NCBI RefSeq assembly: GCF_900088415.1
Contig: NZ_FLLQ01000007.1
Coordinates: forward strand, 208,149 to 272,148
DNA: 64,000 nucleotides
Direction of reading: 5' to 3'
Origin: Vibrio mediterranei
Lineage (GTDB): Bacteria > Pseudomonadota > Gammaproteobacteria > Enterobacterales > Vibrionaceae
The notes below the pieces were generated by a model. That model did no database searches, was not told the origin of the DNA, and was given only the letters and a program-made list of their open reading frames with translations. The translations under genes were made by a program, and so were the position numbers. Below are positions 17,608 to 27,389 of this stretch, piece after piece; position 1 is the first letter of the stretch; every line of letters starts with the position of its first letter.

Positions 17608-18831
17608 CTAGATATTTTCTATGGCATCGAAAAATCGATCAACTTCTTCGAGAGTGTTGTAATGCATAAAACCAACCCGCAATACACCACCCTTATCTTC
17701 TAGTCCGAGTTGTTTGACTAATCCTAGTGCGTAGAAGTGCCCATTCCATACACAAATATTTTGTTCACCAAGAGATTTTGCCATCAATTCTGGTGAATGC
17801 TCACTTGAACGAAGGGCAAATGTCGGTGTGCGCCTGCTATGAGCCGAATCAGCTATCCCATAAAGGCTTAACGAATCACATCGCGATAGTCGCTCCAAAA
17901 AGTAGCGACTTATTTGTTCTTCATGGTGACCAATATCCTTAAACGCGGACACAAGTTGTTGCCGTAAACTCTGCCCTTTACCCCAGCTCGCTATGTAACG
18001 AACCGCCTCAATGAAGCCAGCCATTGCTTCAAAGCTTTGCGTACCAGTTTCAAAGCGCCCAGGGCCAATATCTGTTGCAGGTTCCACTTTATATGGTTTC
18101 AATGACTGCAACCAAGTCGGTGAGATATAAGCTAACCCCAAGTGAGGTCCAAAGAACTTGTATGCAGAACAGACCAAAAAATCACACTCTAGGTCTTGTA
18201 CGTCTATCAATGCATGTGGCGCAAAGTGCACCGCATCGACAAAGACTGGTGCCCCTACCCGTTTTGCCAGCTCCACAATACGCTTAATATCAGTTATAGA
18301 ACCAGTGGTATTGGACGCGTAAGTCACGGCGATCAATCTGGTTTTTTCAGAAATGAGACTCTCTAAATGTTCAAAGTCCAAAGAGCAGTCACTTTCATCG
18401 ACTTTAACCTGCTTGACCACCGCACCTCTATCTTCTGCAGCTTGTTGCCAGCTTGATACATTTGAGTAATGGTCCAGCGCCGTAACGATGACTTCATCAT
18501 TAGGTTGCCAGTTTCTCGCAATCGCTCTACTCAACTGGAACGTCAACGATGTCATGTTGGCGCCAAACACGATGTTGTCCACTTCTTCGGCATTAAATAG
18601 TGCTTTTCCATGGTGGCGGGCTTTTGCAACAAGCTCCACTGTTTCTTTGCTAGAAAAGTAGTGACCGCCTAAATTGGAATTGTACTGGCCAAGGTAATCC
18701 GTCATGGCTTTAAGAACTGAGCCTGGTACTTGAGAACCTCCGGGGCCATCAAGGAATACCACTGACTGGCCGTTATACGATTGATGAAGAGCAGAAAAGT
18801 GCTCTCGAGCAGAACTAGGAGTGAAGTGCAT
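17608..18831 (-). CDS. Class V PLP enzyme, cysteine desulfurase-like
   Basis: A 407-residue fold-type I PLP enzyme of the cysteine desulfurase-like subfamily. The PLP lysine lies in SAYKFFGPH (about residue 225), the cofactor aspartate in PVFVDAVHFAPH, and the phosphate-binding region in ANMTSLTFQLSRA. The catalytic cysteine loop typical of true desulfurases is not evident, so the reaction is uncertain (amino acid lyase, desulfurase or epimerase-type). It overlaps the upstream dioxygenase gene by 17 bases, so the two products probably act on the same amino acid. Confidence 0.85.
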   Translation of the reverse strand: MHFTPSSAREHFSALHQSYNGQSVVFLDGPGGSQVPGSVLKAMTDYLGQYNSNLGGHYFSSKETVELVAKARHHGKALFNAEEVDNIVFGANMTSLTFQLSRAIARNWQPNDEVIVTALDHYSNVSSWQQAAEDRGAVVKQVKVDESDCSLDFEHLESLISEKTRLIAVTYASNTTGSITDIKRIVELAKRVGAPVFVDAVHFAPHALIDVQDLECDFLVCSAYKFFGPHLGLAYISPTWLQSLKPYKVEPATDIGPGRFETGTQSFEAMAGFIEAVRYIASWGKGQSLRQQLVSAFKDIGHHEEQISRYFLERLSRCDSLSLYGIADSAHSRRTPTFALRSSEHSPELMAKSLGEQNICVWNGHFYALGLVKQLGLEDKGGVLRVGFMHYNTLEEVDRFFDAIENI

Positions 18832-19474
18832 TGCGCATATCCTTAGCGGTTAATACAAACACGTCCATGTAGCCTGCGTTTTGATTATCAATACAGCGGA
18901 TTGGCTGAGCATTGTGCCAAAGCTTAGAGTCGTCAAGGATAGCTACTTCCCCATTTTCCAGTACTTTTCTGAAAAACGGAGCTTCGCCATTATCGTTGTA
19001 GAGCATGATCTCACCGCCTACGATGTTTTCTCGACCAATACCGACCAAGGCAATATGGTCAAATCCATCTTGATGTACACCTTCTGGAGCAACCTCAGTT
19101 TCATCGTAAACCGCTGCGATCCTCATCTGATGAATTTCAATTTCCTGTCCGTCAGGTAAGGCATTCGTGTTAACAAAAAGCGTAACCAGTTCCAGCATCG
19201 CAGAGCTCTGCAAAGTCGATTCTAAAACAGGTTCAAACTGTCTAATCACATCGCCTTGAAAGTGGTTAAAATGCTCAGACTGAACAAAGCAATTATCACC
19301 TTTGTCTGCAATTTGACCTTTTTCAAAGCGCACCACCGAATAACGACGTAAGCGATATTTTCCGTCAGCATGTTCCGTGTTAGGTAGCGTTGCAAAAGAT
19401 GGTGCCAGCTGCTCAGTGGAACGACCACTCAGACTAGTAAGATGTAATGTACTTTCAACACTATGTAGCATCAT
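18815..19474 (-). CDS. 2OG-Fe(II) dioxygenase, isoleucine dioxygenase-like family
   Basis: A 219-residue protein of the Pfam 2OG-Fe dioxygenase family that includes bacterial L-isoleucine and related amino acid hydroxylases. The iron ligands are visible as VHQDGFDH (HxD) and LWHNAQPI (distal His). VGGEIMLYNDNG and AILDDSKLWH are family-like segments. It probably hydroxylates a free amino acid using 2-oxoglutarate and oxygen. It is the first gene of a two-gene operon with the class V PLP enzyme. Confidence 0.8.
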   Translation of the reverse strand: MMLHSVESTLHLTSLSGRSTEQLAPSFATLPNTEHADGKYRLRRYSVVRFEKGQIADKGDNCFVQSEHFNHFQGDVIRQFEPVLESTLQSSAMLELVTLFVNTNALPDGQEIEIHQMRIAAVYDETEVAPEGVHQDGFDHIALVGIGRENIVGGEIMLYNDNGEAPFFRKVLENGEVAILDDSKLWHNAQPIRCIDNQNAGYMDVFVLTAKDMRNALHS

Positions 19475-19989
19475 TAACTCCTTTCAATGTTATGCAAAAC
19501 AATGTATTTCACATTTTATTTACAAGCCATTAAATATTAACAATTCTGCAAGATCAACATTTCACAGCCTTTTAAACCATACATTCGAACAAAAAGGCAT
19601 GATTATCTACAATAAAGTTATTGGGCAGCAACATATTCTAATTATCAATTTCAACCCACTAAAAACCTAGCATTGTTAACTAGACAAGAAAAAATCATGT
19701 TATTTAACAATGGCATATGACAAAAACAACTATTAACTCATCGTCTTTGCAAAGGTGAATCGTCAAAGTGTTAGCCACCATCTAGATTATCAATCCTAGT
19801 ATTTATCTCTAATCGGACGGTACAAAGGGAAAATATGCATTTGATGCGTTCGATTAACAACTAACTGCTCAAAATGACATCAGTTATCACAAATCTAGTA
19901 TTGATTAATTCACCGTAACCCCAATATATTAGGTAATTAAGATGCACCGATAGAAGGTGCAATAAGAATGACTGAAGTGAGACAACAAA
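19475..19989. other. Long intergenic region between dioxygenase and trxB
   Basis: 515 bp without a credible gene. It holds the divergent promoters of the dioxygenase operon and trxB. A small hairpin (TGCACC at 19943 with GGTGCA at 19956) lies in the presumed trxB leader. A nine-codon frame starting at 19968 overlaps the trxB start out of frame. In many relatives lrp is the divergent neighbour of trxB; it is absent here. Confidence 0.6.
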
Positions 19990-20943
19990 ATGGCTGACAC
20001 AAAACACTGTAAATTGCTTATCTTAGGTTCTGGCCCTGCTGGTTATACCGCGGCTGTTTATGCGGCACGTGCCAACCTCGATCCTGTTCTAGTGACTGGA
20101 ATGCAACAAGGTGGACAGCTCACAACGACCACTGAAGTGGAAAATTGGCCAGGTGATGCCGAAGGGTTAACGGGCCCTGCTCTAATGGATCGTATGAAAG
20201 AGCACGCTGAGAAATTTGAAACCGAGATGATCTTCGATCACATTAATAAAGTCGATTTCAGTACTCGCCCGTTTAAGTTGTTTGGAGACTCTCAGAGCTA
20301 TACTGCCGATGCAGTTATCATCTCAACGGGCGCATCAGCCAAATACCTTGGCCTAGAATCAGAAGAAGCGTTCAAAGGACGTGGCGTTTCAGCTTGTGCG
20401 ACATGTGACGGTTTCTTCTATCGCAACCAGAAAGTTGCGGTTGTTGGCGGCGGCAATACCGCTGTTGAAGAGGCTCTTTATCTATCGAATATCGCTTCAG
20501 AGGTTCACCTAATCCACCGTAGAGACACATTCCGTGCGGAAAAGATTCTCGTTAAGCGTTTGATGGACAAAGTAGAGTCAGGCAATATCGTCCTGCATAC
20601 CGACCGTACGTTGGAAGAAGTCGTTGGTGATGATATGGGCGTCACTGCCGTACGAATTAAAGATACACAGTCAGAAGAAATTGAACACATTGATGTTATG
20701 GGTGCATTTATCGCCATTGGTCATCAGCCGAATACTGACTTGTTCGAAGGTCAGCTTGAAATGAACAACGGCTATATTGTTGTGAAATCCGGCCTAGAAG
20801 GCAATGCTACGCAAACAAGCATTCCCGGTATTTACGCTGCTGGCGACGTGATGGACCATAACTACCGCCAAGCGATTACTTCAGCCGGAACAGGATGCAT
20901 GGCAGCGTTAGATGCTGAGCGTTTCCTTGACGCACAGTCATAA
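19990..20943 (+). CDS. trxB: Thioredoxin reductase
   Basis: A 317-residue flavoenzyme that transfers electrons from NADPH to thioredoxin. It has the FAD-binding GSGPAGYTAAVYAARA (about 12-27), the redox-active CATC (near 137), the NADPH-binding VGGGNTAVEEALYLS and the C-terminal FAD motif GIYAAGDVMD. It is followed by a hairpin and then cydDC, the arrangement seen across gammaproteobacteria. Confidence 0.97.
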   Translation: MADTKHCKLLILGSGPAGYTAAVYAARANLDPVLVTGMQQGGQLTTTTEVENWPGDAEGLTGPALMDRMKEHAEKFETEMIFDHINKVDFSTRPFKLFGDSQSYTADAVIISTGASAKYLGLESEEAFKGRGVSACATCDGFFYRNQKVAVVGGGNTAVEEALYLSNIASEVHLIHRRDTFRAEKILVKRLMDKVESGNIVLHTDRTLEEVVGDDMGVTAVRIKDTQSEEIEHIDVMGAFIAIGHQPNTDLFEGQLEMNNGYIVVKSGLEGNATQTSIPGIYAAGDVMDHNYRQAITSAGTGCMAALDAERFLDAQS

Positions 20944-20975
20944 ATTTAACATTTCGTCTCATTATTTTTGAAAAC

Positions 20976-21009
20976 AAGAAACCCATAGGTATGCCCTGTG
21001 GGTTTCTTT
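20976..21009 (+). terminator. Terminator between trxB and cydD
   Basis: AAGAAACCCA pairs with TGGGTTTCTT, followed by TTTT. A TATAAT box at 21013-21018 follows, probably part of the cydD promoter. Confidence 0.75.
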
Positions 21010-21058
21010 TTGTATAATCGCCGTTTCTTCTAATAATAATACTCATTAAGCCTTCTAC

Positions 21059-22846
21059 ATGGATAAGAAAAAACAACGGAGCTTGAATAATTGGCTCAAG
21101 ACGCAAAGTAAGCTTGCTAAACGCTGGCTCGCTATTGCGATTGGCCTTGGCGTTCTTTCAAGCCTGTTTTTGCTAGCGCAAGCTGCGCTTATCGCCACAA
21201 TATTGCACCAACTCATTATTGAGCATGTCGACAAATATGAACTCATTCCGCACTTCTTAGGGTTACTAGTAGCCGTTGCTGGGCGTGCTGGATGTGCTTG
21301 GGGGCGCGAAATCGCTGGATTCAAATGTGGCGAGCAGATACGTTGTTACATAAGGCAACTCATCCTTGATAAGTTACGCGAACTAGGACCAACTTATATA
21401 AAAGGCAAACCTGCTGGCACATGGGCAACACTAGTTCTTGAACAGGTGGAAGAAATGCAAGATTTCTTCGCTAAGTACTTGCCGCAAATGTCCCTCGCTG
21501 TTGCTGTCCCTATTATCATCCTTATCGTTGTATTTCCTATCAACTGGGCTGCCGGTCTAATTTTCCTTGTCACCGCACCACTTGTTCCTCTGTTTATGGC
21601 ATTCGTCGGAATGAAGGCTGCCGACGCTAACCGTAAAAACTTTAAGGCTTTACAACGTCTTTCTGGTCACTTTTATGACCGATTGCAATCCATGACAACA
21701 ATTCGTCTCTTCAATCGCACAGAAACTGAGACAGAGGTACTACGTGGTGCGTCTGAAGTATTTCGTAAACGCACAATGGATGTATTGCGACTTGCCTTCC
21801 TTTCGTCTGCGGTTTTGGAGTTCTTTACATCAATCTCCATCGCCATAACTGCCGTCTATTTTGGCTTCAGCTATATTGGTGAGCTTAACTTTGGTCATTA
21901 TGGTGTCGGCGTTACCTTGTTCGCTGGCTTATTCATTTTGATTTTAGCGCCTGAGTTTTATCAGCCACTGCGCGACTTAGGTACTTTCTACCATGCTAAA
22001 GCACAAGCCGTCGGTGCTGCAGAAAGTATTGTCGAGTTCTTGGATACAGAAGTTACCGCATTACCACAGGGCAGTCAGAACATTTCTCACCCTCAAAGCA
22101 TCTCTATCGAAGCAATAGATTTAGAAGTTTTCAGCCCTGAGGGGACTCGCCTTGTCGGTCCAATTAGCTTCAAAATAAGCGCCAACGAAGCCGCGGCGTT
22201 AGTCGGCCCGAGCGGCGCAGGCAAAACCAGTCTGGTCAACGCTATTTTAGGTTTTATGCCGTATCAAGGCTCATTAAAAGTGGCAGGTATTGAACTTAAA
22301 GATCTCGACCAAACCGACTGGCGTAAAAACATCAGCTGGGTTGGCCAAAACCCACTGCTACTTCACGGAACGATTCGCGACAACATCACCCTAGGTAATA
22401 ATGATGTTAACCAAGAGCAAGTCAACAATGCTCTTTTGGCGTCGTTCTCGGCTGAGTTTGTCGAAAAACATGGTTTGGATTATCAAGTTACCGATCGTTC
22501 CGGAGGTCTTTCGGTCGGTCAAGCTCAGCGTATCGCGTTAGCAAGAGCAATGGTACAAAACGGTAACTTCTGGTTACTAGATGAACCGACTGCAAGTCTG
22601 GACGCCAAAAGTGAACGTCTTGTTACTCAAGGTATACACACCAGTACCGCAGGTAAAACGACATTGATGGTCACCCACCAGCTCTCTCAACTAAAGAACG
22701 TAGATACCATCTTAGTGATGAATCAAGGCCGTCTGGAACAACAAGGCAGTTATGATTCACTTTCAGACTCAGATGGCTTATTCAGCACCATGTTGTCTGC
22801 CCATCAATCATCCGTTGCTCAAGATAAGGGGAATTTAGATGCGTGA
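21059..22846 (+). CDS. cydD: Heterodimeric thiol exporter subunit CydD
   Basis: Half of the CydDC ABC exporter, which sends glutathione and cysteine to the periplasm and is needed for cytochrome bd assembly. The 595-residue chain has a six-helix membrane domain, then an ATPase domain with Walker A GPSGAGKTS, signature LSVGQAQRIALARAM (Val replaces the second Gly of the usual LSGGQ) and Walker B WLLDEPTASLD. It overlaps cydC by eight bases, fitting equal production of both subunits. Confidence 0.95.
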   Translation: MDKKKQRSLNNWLKTQSKLAKRWLAIAIGLGVLSSLFLLAQAALIATILHQLIIEHVDKYELIPHFLGLLVAVAGRAGCAWGREIAGFKCGEQIRCYIRQLILDKLRELGPTYIKGKPAGTWATLVLEQVEEMQDFFAKYLPQMSLAVAVPIIILIVVFPINWAAGLIFLVTAPLVPLFMAFVGMKAADANRKNFKALQRLSGHFYDRLQSMTTIRLFNRTETETEVLRGASEVFRKRTMDVLRLAFLSSAVLEFFTSISIAITAVYFGFSYIGELNFGHYGVGVTLFAGLFILILAPEFYQPLRDLGTFYHAKAQAVGAAESIVEFLDTEVTALPQGSQNISHPQSISIEAIDLEVFSPEGTRLVGPISFKISANEAAALVGPSGAGKTSLVNAILGFMPYQGSLKVAGIELKDLDQTDWRKNISWVGQNPLLLHGTIRDNITLGNNDVNQEQVNNALLASFSAEFVEKHGLDYQVTDRSGGLSVGQAQRIALARAMVQNGNFWLLDEPTASLDAKSERLVTQGIHTSTAGKTTLMVTHQLSQLKNVDTILVMNQGRLEQQGSYDSLSDSDGLFSTMLSAHQSSVAQDKGNLDA

Positions 22847-24560
22847 TTTACTCCCTTACTTAAAATTGTATAAAAAGCATTGGTTTGGCCTGTCTTTGGG
22901 TATGCTCCTCTCCTTTGCAACACTTTTTGCGTCCATTGGTCTACTCACTCTTTCAGGCTGGTTTATTTCTGCTGCTGCGGTCGCAGGCTTAACCATTGCT
23001 CGCGAAACTTTTAACTATATGTTGCCAGGTGCCGGTGTACGTGGTGCGGCAATGGCGCGCACCGCTGGACGTTGGGGTGAACGTGTAGTCAGCCACAACG
23101 CTACCTTCAAATTACTCACCGATCTTCGAATCTTCTTTTTCACCAAGCTAGCACCGCTTATTCCCGGTAAAGCCGTCAACATTCGCGATGCGGATATGCT
23201 CAACCGTCTTGTGGCAGATGTTGATGCCATGGACCACGTCTATTTGCGTCTTGTTAGCCCAATTATCGTCGGTGTATTTGGCATCTTATGTCTGACCGCT
23301 ATTCTTTGTTGGTTTGACATGACGCTAGGCCTCACGCTTGGCGCAATTCTAATGCTGCTGCTTATCACGTGGCCTATCGTTTTCTACCGCTTGGGAAGCA
23401 AGAATGGGGAAGCGTTAACACTAAATAAAGCTGAGCTTCGCATTCGTACCTTAGACTGGTTACAAGGTTATAGTGAACTGACGCTTTTTGGCGCTGAATC
23501 TCGCTACCGAAAAGCTATTGTGACTGCGCAAGACAAGTTGATTACTAACCAGTTGGTTCACGCAAAAATATCTGGTATGGCTCAGGGTCTGCTGATTCTT
23601 GCTAATGGTTGGCTGCTCATACTGATGCTGTGGCTAGCAGCGGATGGCGTGGGTGGAAATCAGCCTGACCCACTAATCGCGTTAATGGCCTTTGCGACTA
23701 TGGCAAGCTTTGAACTACTGATGCCTATTGCAGGTGCATTCCAGTATCTAGGTCAGACGCTGACCTCCGCCAAGAGACTAAATGAGGTGATTCTAGCAAC
23801 GCCGGAAGTCACCTTCCCTGACGAGCCTGTAACGCATTCGAATGAGTACTCCATCGATATCGATCACGTTTGCTTTAGCTACCCAGACGCTAACGAAAAA
23901 GCACTTCGCGACGTGTCACTTTCAGTGAAGAGTGGGCATCGTTTGGCCATTGTTGGTCAAACTGGTTCAGGTAAGTCAACGCTGTTGCAGCTCATTTCAC
24001 GTTACTGGGATGTCGACCAAGGGACGATTACCCTTGCCGGTGCTCAGATTCAAAACTGGAGTGAAGGTCAACTTCGCGAAGCAACTAGCATTGTTAGCCA
24101 GAAAGTCGACATCTTGAATGGCACACTACGTGATAACTTGTCTATGGCGAAGCCGTCCGCTTCTGATGAGGAGCTTATCGCTGCTCTAGATAAAGTAGAC
24201 CTGGCACATTTGGCTGAAGACAATGGCTTGGACGCATGGTTGGGTGATGGCGGACGTCAACTTTCCGGTGGCGAAAAGCGCCGTATTGGTATCGCACGAG
24301 CACTGCTACATGATGCGCCGATCTTATTACTTGATGAGCCTACTGAAGGCTTAGACAAAAAGACTGAGCAACAAATCATGCAGTTGTTTGACCAACACTT
24401 TAACGGTAAAACGGTTATTTTCATCACTCACCGCTTAGTGCATTTAGAAACATTTGACGCCATCTGCTTACTCGAAGACGGTGAAGTGTTGGAGTACGGC
24501 CACCACCAAGTGCTTCTTGACGAGAAAGGTCGATACTACGAACTGCATCAAACGCTTTAA
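22839..24560 (+). CDS. cydC: Heterodimeric thiol exporter subunit CydC
   Basis: A 573-residue partner of CydD. The membrane domain includes LLTLSGWFISAAAVAGL near the N-terminus, typical of CydC. The ATPase part has Walker A GQTGSGKST, signature LSGGEKRRIGIARAL and Walker B ILLLDEPTEGLD. Translation is probably coupled through the overlap with cydD. The strong terminator at 24581 ends the unit. Confidence 0.95.
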   Translation: MRDLLPYLKLYKKHWFGLSLGMLLSFATLFASIGLLTLSGWFISAAAVAGLTIARETFNYMLPGAGVRGAAMARTAGRWGERVVSHNATFKLLTDLRIFFFTKLAPLIPGKAVNIRDADMLNRLVADVDAMDHVYLRLVSPIIVGVFGILCLTAILCWFDMTLGLTLGAILMLLLITWPIVFYRLGSKNGEALTLNKAELRIRTLDWLQGYSELTLFGAESRYRKAIVTAQDKLITNQLVHAKISGMAQGLLILANGWLLILMLWLAADGVGGNQPDPLIALMAFATMASFELLMPIAGAFQYLGQTLTSAKRLNEVILATPEVTFPDEPVTHSNEYSIDIDHVCFSYPDANEKALRDVSLSVKSGHRLAIVGQTGSGKSTLLQLISRYWDVDQGTITLAGAQIQNWSEGQLREATSIVSQKVDILNGTLRDNLSMAKPSASDEELIAALDKVDLAHLAEDNGLDAWLGDGGRQLSGGEKRRIGIARALLHDAPILLLDEPTEGLDKKTEQQIMQLFDQHFNGKTVIFITHRLVHLETFDAICLLEDGEVLEYGHHQVLLDEKGRYYELHQTL

Positions 24561-24580
24561 CGGCTAATATTCACCATACT

Positions 24581-24626
24581 AAAAGCCCGCTTCCCTATGT
24601 CACTAACATATTGAAGCGGGCTTTTA
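24581..24626. terminator. Terminator of cydDC
   Basis: AAAAGCCCGCTT pairs with AAGCGGGCTTTT across a 21-base loop. The A and T flanks allow use from both sides; the gene on the other strand ends at 24666. Confidence 0.8.
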
Positions 24627-24665
24627 CATCCAATTAATTGTAGTAGCAATAGTTTTCTATTTATC

Positions 24666-25961
24666 CTACTTCTCTGTATCTTGAGTTCCACACTCTCTAC
24701 GTGCTCTTACTTGGGTGATGCGATTATTTTTGACCTTCAGTACTTCAAAGTCCCATTGTTGATAGCAAATGTGTGTCCCGGCTTTTGCCACACTCCCTAG
24801 CTGCCAGGACAAAAAACCGTTCAAGGTTTGGAAGCCCTCATCAAACTCACCCTCTAGTTCTTGAATATCCAGCTTATGTTTCAGCTCGTTGATTGGAATT
24901 AATCCATCAATAATCCAACTTCCATCAGCAAGCAACTTAGCCCAAACTTGTTGCGGAGCCATCCCCAACTCCCCAGCAATAGACTTAAGCAAGTCATAAT
25001 GAGTAACTAACCCTTGGACGTCACCATACTCATCAACTAAAAACGCCATCTCAGAGCTGGTTTGCTGCATGTGGTTGAGAAGAGCTAACCCTTTCATTGA
25101 TTCAGGAACAAACCTTGGCTTACGTAACATTTTCGCGAGTTTACCCGCCGAAAGCACTTCATACTCATCCAATAGATTCTTTGAAGATACCGTACCAATG
25201 ATGTTATCAAGACCACCACGACACACAGGCCATACAGAGTGCTTAGTTTGCCTAAGTTCTTTGAGCGCTTGTTCAATTGGTTTATCTATATCAAGATGAT
25301 GTATATCGCTACGGGGCGTCATAAGTGACGTTACCGCTCTATCATTTAGATGCAATAAATTACGGATCATCACTAACTCTTGCTGTTCTATAGCGCCTGT
25401 TTCTGAACCTTCTCGCACTAAAGAAATGATGTCTTCTTCGGTCACACAATCGCTTTGTCCCTCCTTTTGACCAAGGAGACGAAGTACCGCATCAGTGGAT
25501 ACCGACAACAGCTTAACAAAAGGGCTGGTTAACAATGATAGCCAATGTATTGGATAGGCAACGAGAGTGGCAATTCGCTCTGCGTTGTTTTGGGCGAGCC
25601 GCTTGGGTACCAGCTCTCCTACTACGATCGCGAAGTAGGTAATAGATATAACTACGCTCGCCGTAGCTAAGATATTCGCAAGTTCCGGGTCTATGCCTTT
25701 TGAGTGCAACCAGACTGAAAACGGTGCAGATAAAACTGCCTCACCAAATATCCCGCTGAGGATACCGATTGCAGTAATACCGATTTGAATAGTAGAGAGG
25801 AATAATGTGGGGTTATTTTTAAGCTTTAACGCAAGTTGCGCAGATTTCTGTCGTTCTGCCATTTTTCGCAGTCGACCACTTTTCGCTGCCACTAATGCGA
25901 TTTCTGACATGGCAAATAAACCATTCAGCCCAATTAAACCTGCTAATAAGATAATGTCCAT
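24666..25961 (-). CDS. CNNM/CorC family membrane protein with CBS domains (hemolysin-like)
   Basis: A 431-residue protein with a DUF21 (CNNM) membrane domain (about residues 1-180, with GLNGLFAMSEIAL and GELVPKRLAQ), two CBS domains (from MTPRSDIHHLDID to about 330) and a C-terminal CorC_HlyC domain ending near LKVKNNRITQVRARR. The family is linked to magnesium or other cation efflux. The ATG at 25961 (MDIILLAGLIGLNG) is preferred to one 11 codons upstream because it fits family starts and has a GGA-like ribosome site. Confidence 0.88.
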   Translation of the reverse strand: MDIILLAGLIGLNGLFAMSEIALVAAKSGRLRKMAERQKSAQLALKLKNNPTLFLSTIQIGITAIGILSGIFGEAVLSAPFSVWLHSKGIDPELANILATASVVISITYFAIVVGELVPKRLAQNNAERIATLVAYPIHWLSLLTSPFVKLLSVSTDAVLRLLGQKEGQSDCVTEEDIISLVREGSETGAIEQQELVMIRNLLHLNDRAVTSLMTPRSDIHHLDIDKPIEQALKELRQTKHSVWPVCRGGLDNIIGTVSSKNLLDEYEVLSAGKLAKMLRKPRFVPESMKGLALLNHMQQTSSEMAFLVDEYGDVQGLVTHYDLLKSIAGELGMAPQQVWAKLLADGSWIIDGLIPINELKHKLDIQELEGEFDEGFQTLNGFLSWQLGSVAKAGTHICYQQWDFEVLKVKNNRITQVRARRECGTQDTEK

Positions 25962-26107
25962 AAACCAATCCAGTGATGCACACATAGCAAGCATAAACGA
26001 GTTGTCAGCGATGAAGCTGTGAATCAGTGCATAATTAACGAGTTCTGTTTATTGGGTTATTTATGGACACAATAGATAATATTAATACGAGAGAAAATTG
26101 TAATTTA

Positions 26108-26140
26108 CCCAAAAGAAAAGCCGAGCTTAACTGCTCGGCT
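26108..26140 (-). terminator. Terminator of serC
   Basis: On the minus strand AGCCGAG and CTCGGCT form a stem followed by TTTTCTTTT, just after the serC stop. Confidence 0.8.
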
Positions 26141-26163
26141 CTATCAGAAATGGTCAGTACCGT

Positions 26164-27258
26164 TTAAGCGAATTGCTCTTCAAACTCTTTCATGAAATCC
26201 ACTAACGCCTGTACACCTTCGATCGGCATCGCATTGTAGATCGATGCGCGCATACCACCTACGGCGCGGTGGCCTTTCAGTGCGCGCAAACCACGTTCAT
26301 CTGCCAGTTCCAAGAATTTAGCATCTAGTTCAGGCTTTGATAGCTGGAACGGCACGTTCATTAGCGAACGATTGTTCTCGTATACGTTGTTGTGGTAGAA
26401 GTCAGAAGCATCAATGTGATTGTAAAGAATCGCTGCTTTGTCTCGGTTAATCTTCTCAATTGCAGCAACACCACCCTGCTCTTTCAGCCACTTAAACACT
26501 AAACCAGACAAATACCACGCGAAAGTTGGCGGCGTGTTGTACATAGAGTCTTTTTCAGCAAGCACTTTATAATTTAAAAATGTCGGTAGGACATCGTTGG
26601 CTAGATCTAGCAAATCATCGCGTACAATCGCAATACAGATACCGGCAGGTCCAATGTTCTTTTGCGCGCCCGCATAAATAACGCCGTACTTAGACACATC
26701 GATTTGACGTGAAAGAATCGTCGAAGACATATCCGCTACAATTGGTAGCTCAGTCTGCGGTAGTTCATTGATTTCAATACCGTCGATGGTTTCATTTGGA
26801 CAGAAGTGAACGTATGCCGAGTCGGCATCAATGGTCCATTCACTCACAGGTTGAACCGCAACTTTTCCATCTATTTCTGTCTTCGCTTTATGCACAACAG
26901 GTGTACAGTATTTTTCAGCTTCATCAATCGCACTTTCGGCCCAGTAACCAGCGTCAATGTAAGTTGCTTTGGTCTTTGAACCTAATAAGTTAAGTGGTAC
27001 AGCAGAGAATTGTGCTCTCGCACCACCTTGGCAGAAAAGTACTTTATAGTTGGAAGGAATATTTAGCAGGTCTCTTAAATCTTGTTCAGCCTCATCTGCA
27101 ACCTTGATGAAAGGTTTACTTCTATGGCTGATTTCCATCACCGACGTACCCAAATCATTCCAATCAAGCAACTCAGATTGTGCCTTTTGTAGTACAGCTC
27201 GAGGTAACCCAGCAGGACCAGCACTGAAATTGAATACGTTATGTGAAATCGGCTCCAT
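26164..27258 (-). CDS. serC: Phosphoserine aminotransferase
   Basis: A 364-residue class V PLP transaminase that makes phosphoserine from 3-phosphohydroxypyruvate (serine pathway) and also acts in pyridoxal phosphate synthesis. FNFSAGPAGLP at the N-terminus, FCQGGARAQF, and the PLP-lysine segment YAGAQKNIGPAG are diagnostic. The ATG at 27258 is chosen over an upstream in-frame ATG: it gives the usual length and is preceded by AGGAGTATAAAGG. Confidence 0.96.
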   Translation of the reverse strand: MEPISHNVFNFSAGPAGLPRAVLQKAQSELLDWNDLGTSVMEISHRSKPFIKVADEAEQDLRDLLNIPSNYKVLFCQGGARAQFSAVPLNLLGSKTKATYIDAGYWAESAIDEAEKYCTPVVHKAKTEIDGKVAVQPVSEWTIDADSAYVHFCPNETIDGIEINELPQTELPIVADMSSTILSRQIDVSKYGVIYAGAQKNIGPAGICIAIVRDDLLDLANDVLPTFLNYKVLAEKDSMYNTPPTFAWYLSGLVFKWLKEQGGVAAIEKINRDKAAILYNHIDASDFYHNNVYENNRSLMNVPFQLSKPELDAKFLELADERGLRALKGHRAVGGMRASIYNAMPIEGVQALVDFMKEFEEQFA

Positions 27259-27329
27259 GACCTTTATACTCCTGACTAAATACATAAAGAAGTGCCAGTA
27301 ATATCACGTTTTTACGGAGATAAAAAGCA

Positions 27330-27357
27330 AGAAAAGAGGCCATCAGACCTCTTTTCT
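27330..27357. terminator. Terminator of the DUF945 gene
   Basis: A perfect 10-bp stem (AGAAAAGAGG with its complement) around an 8-base loop, between the convergently read end at 27390 and the serC promoter. Confidence 0.75.
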
Positions 27358-27389
27358 AATCACGAGTGTAATTTGTACTCACTTAGCGA

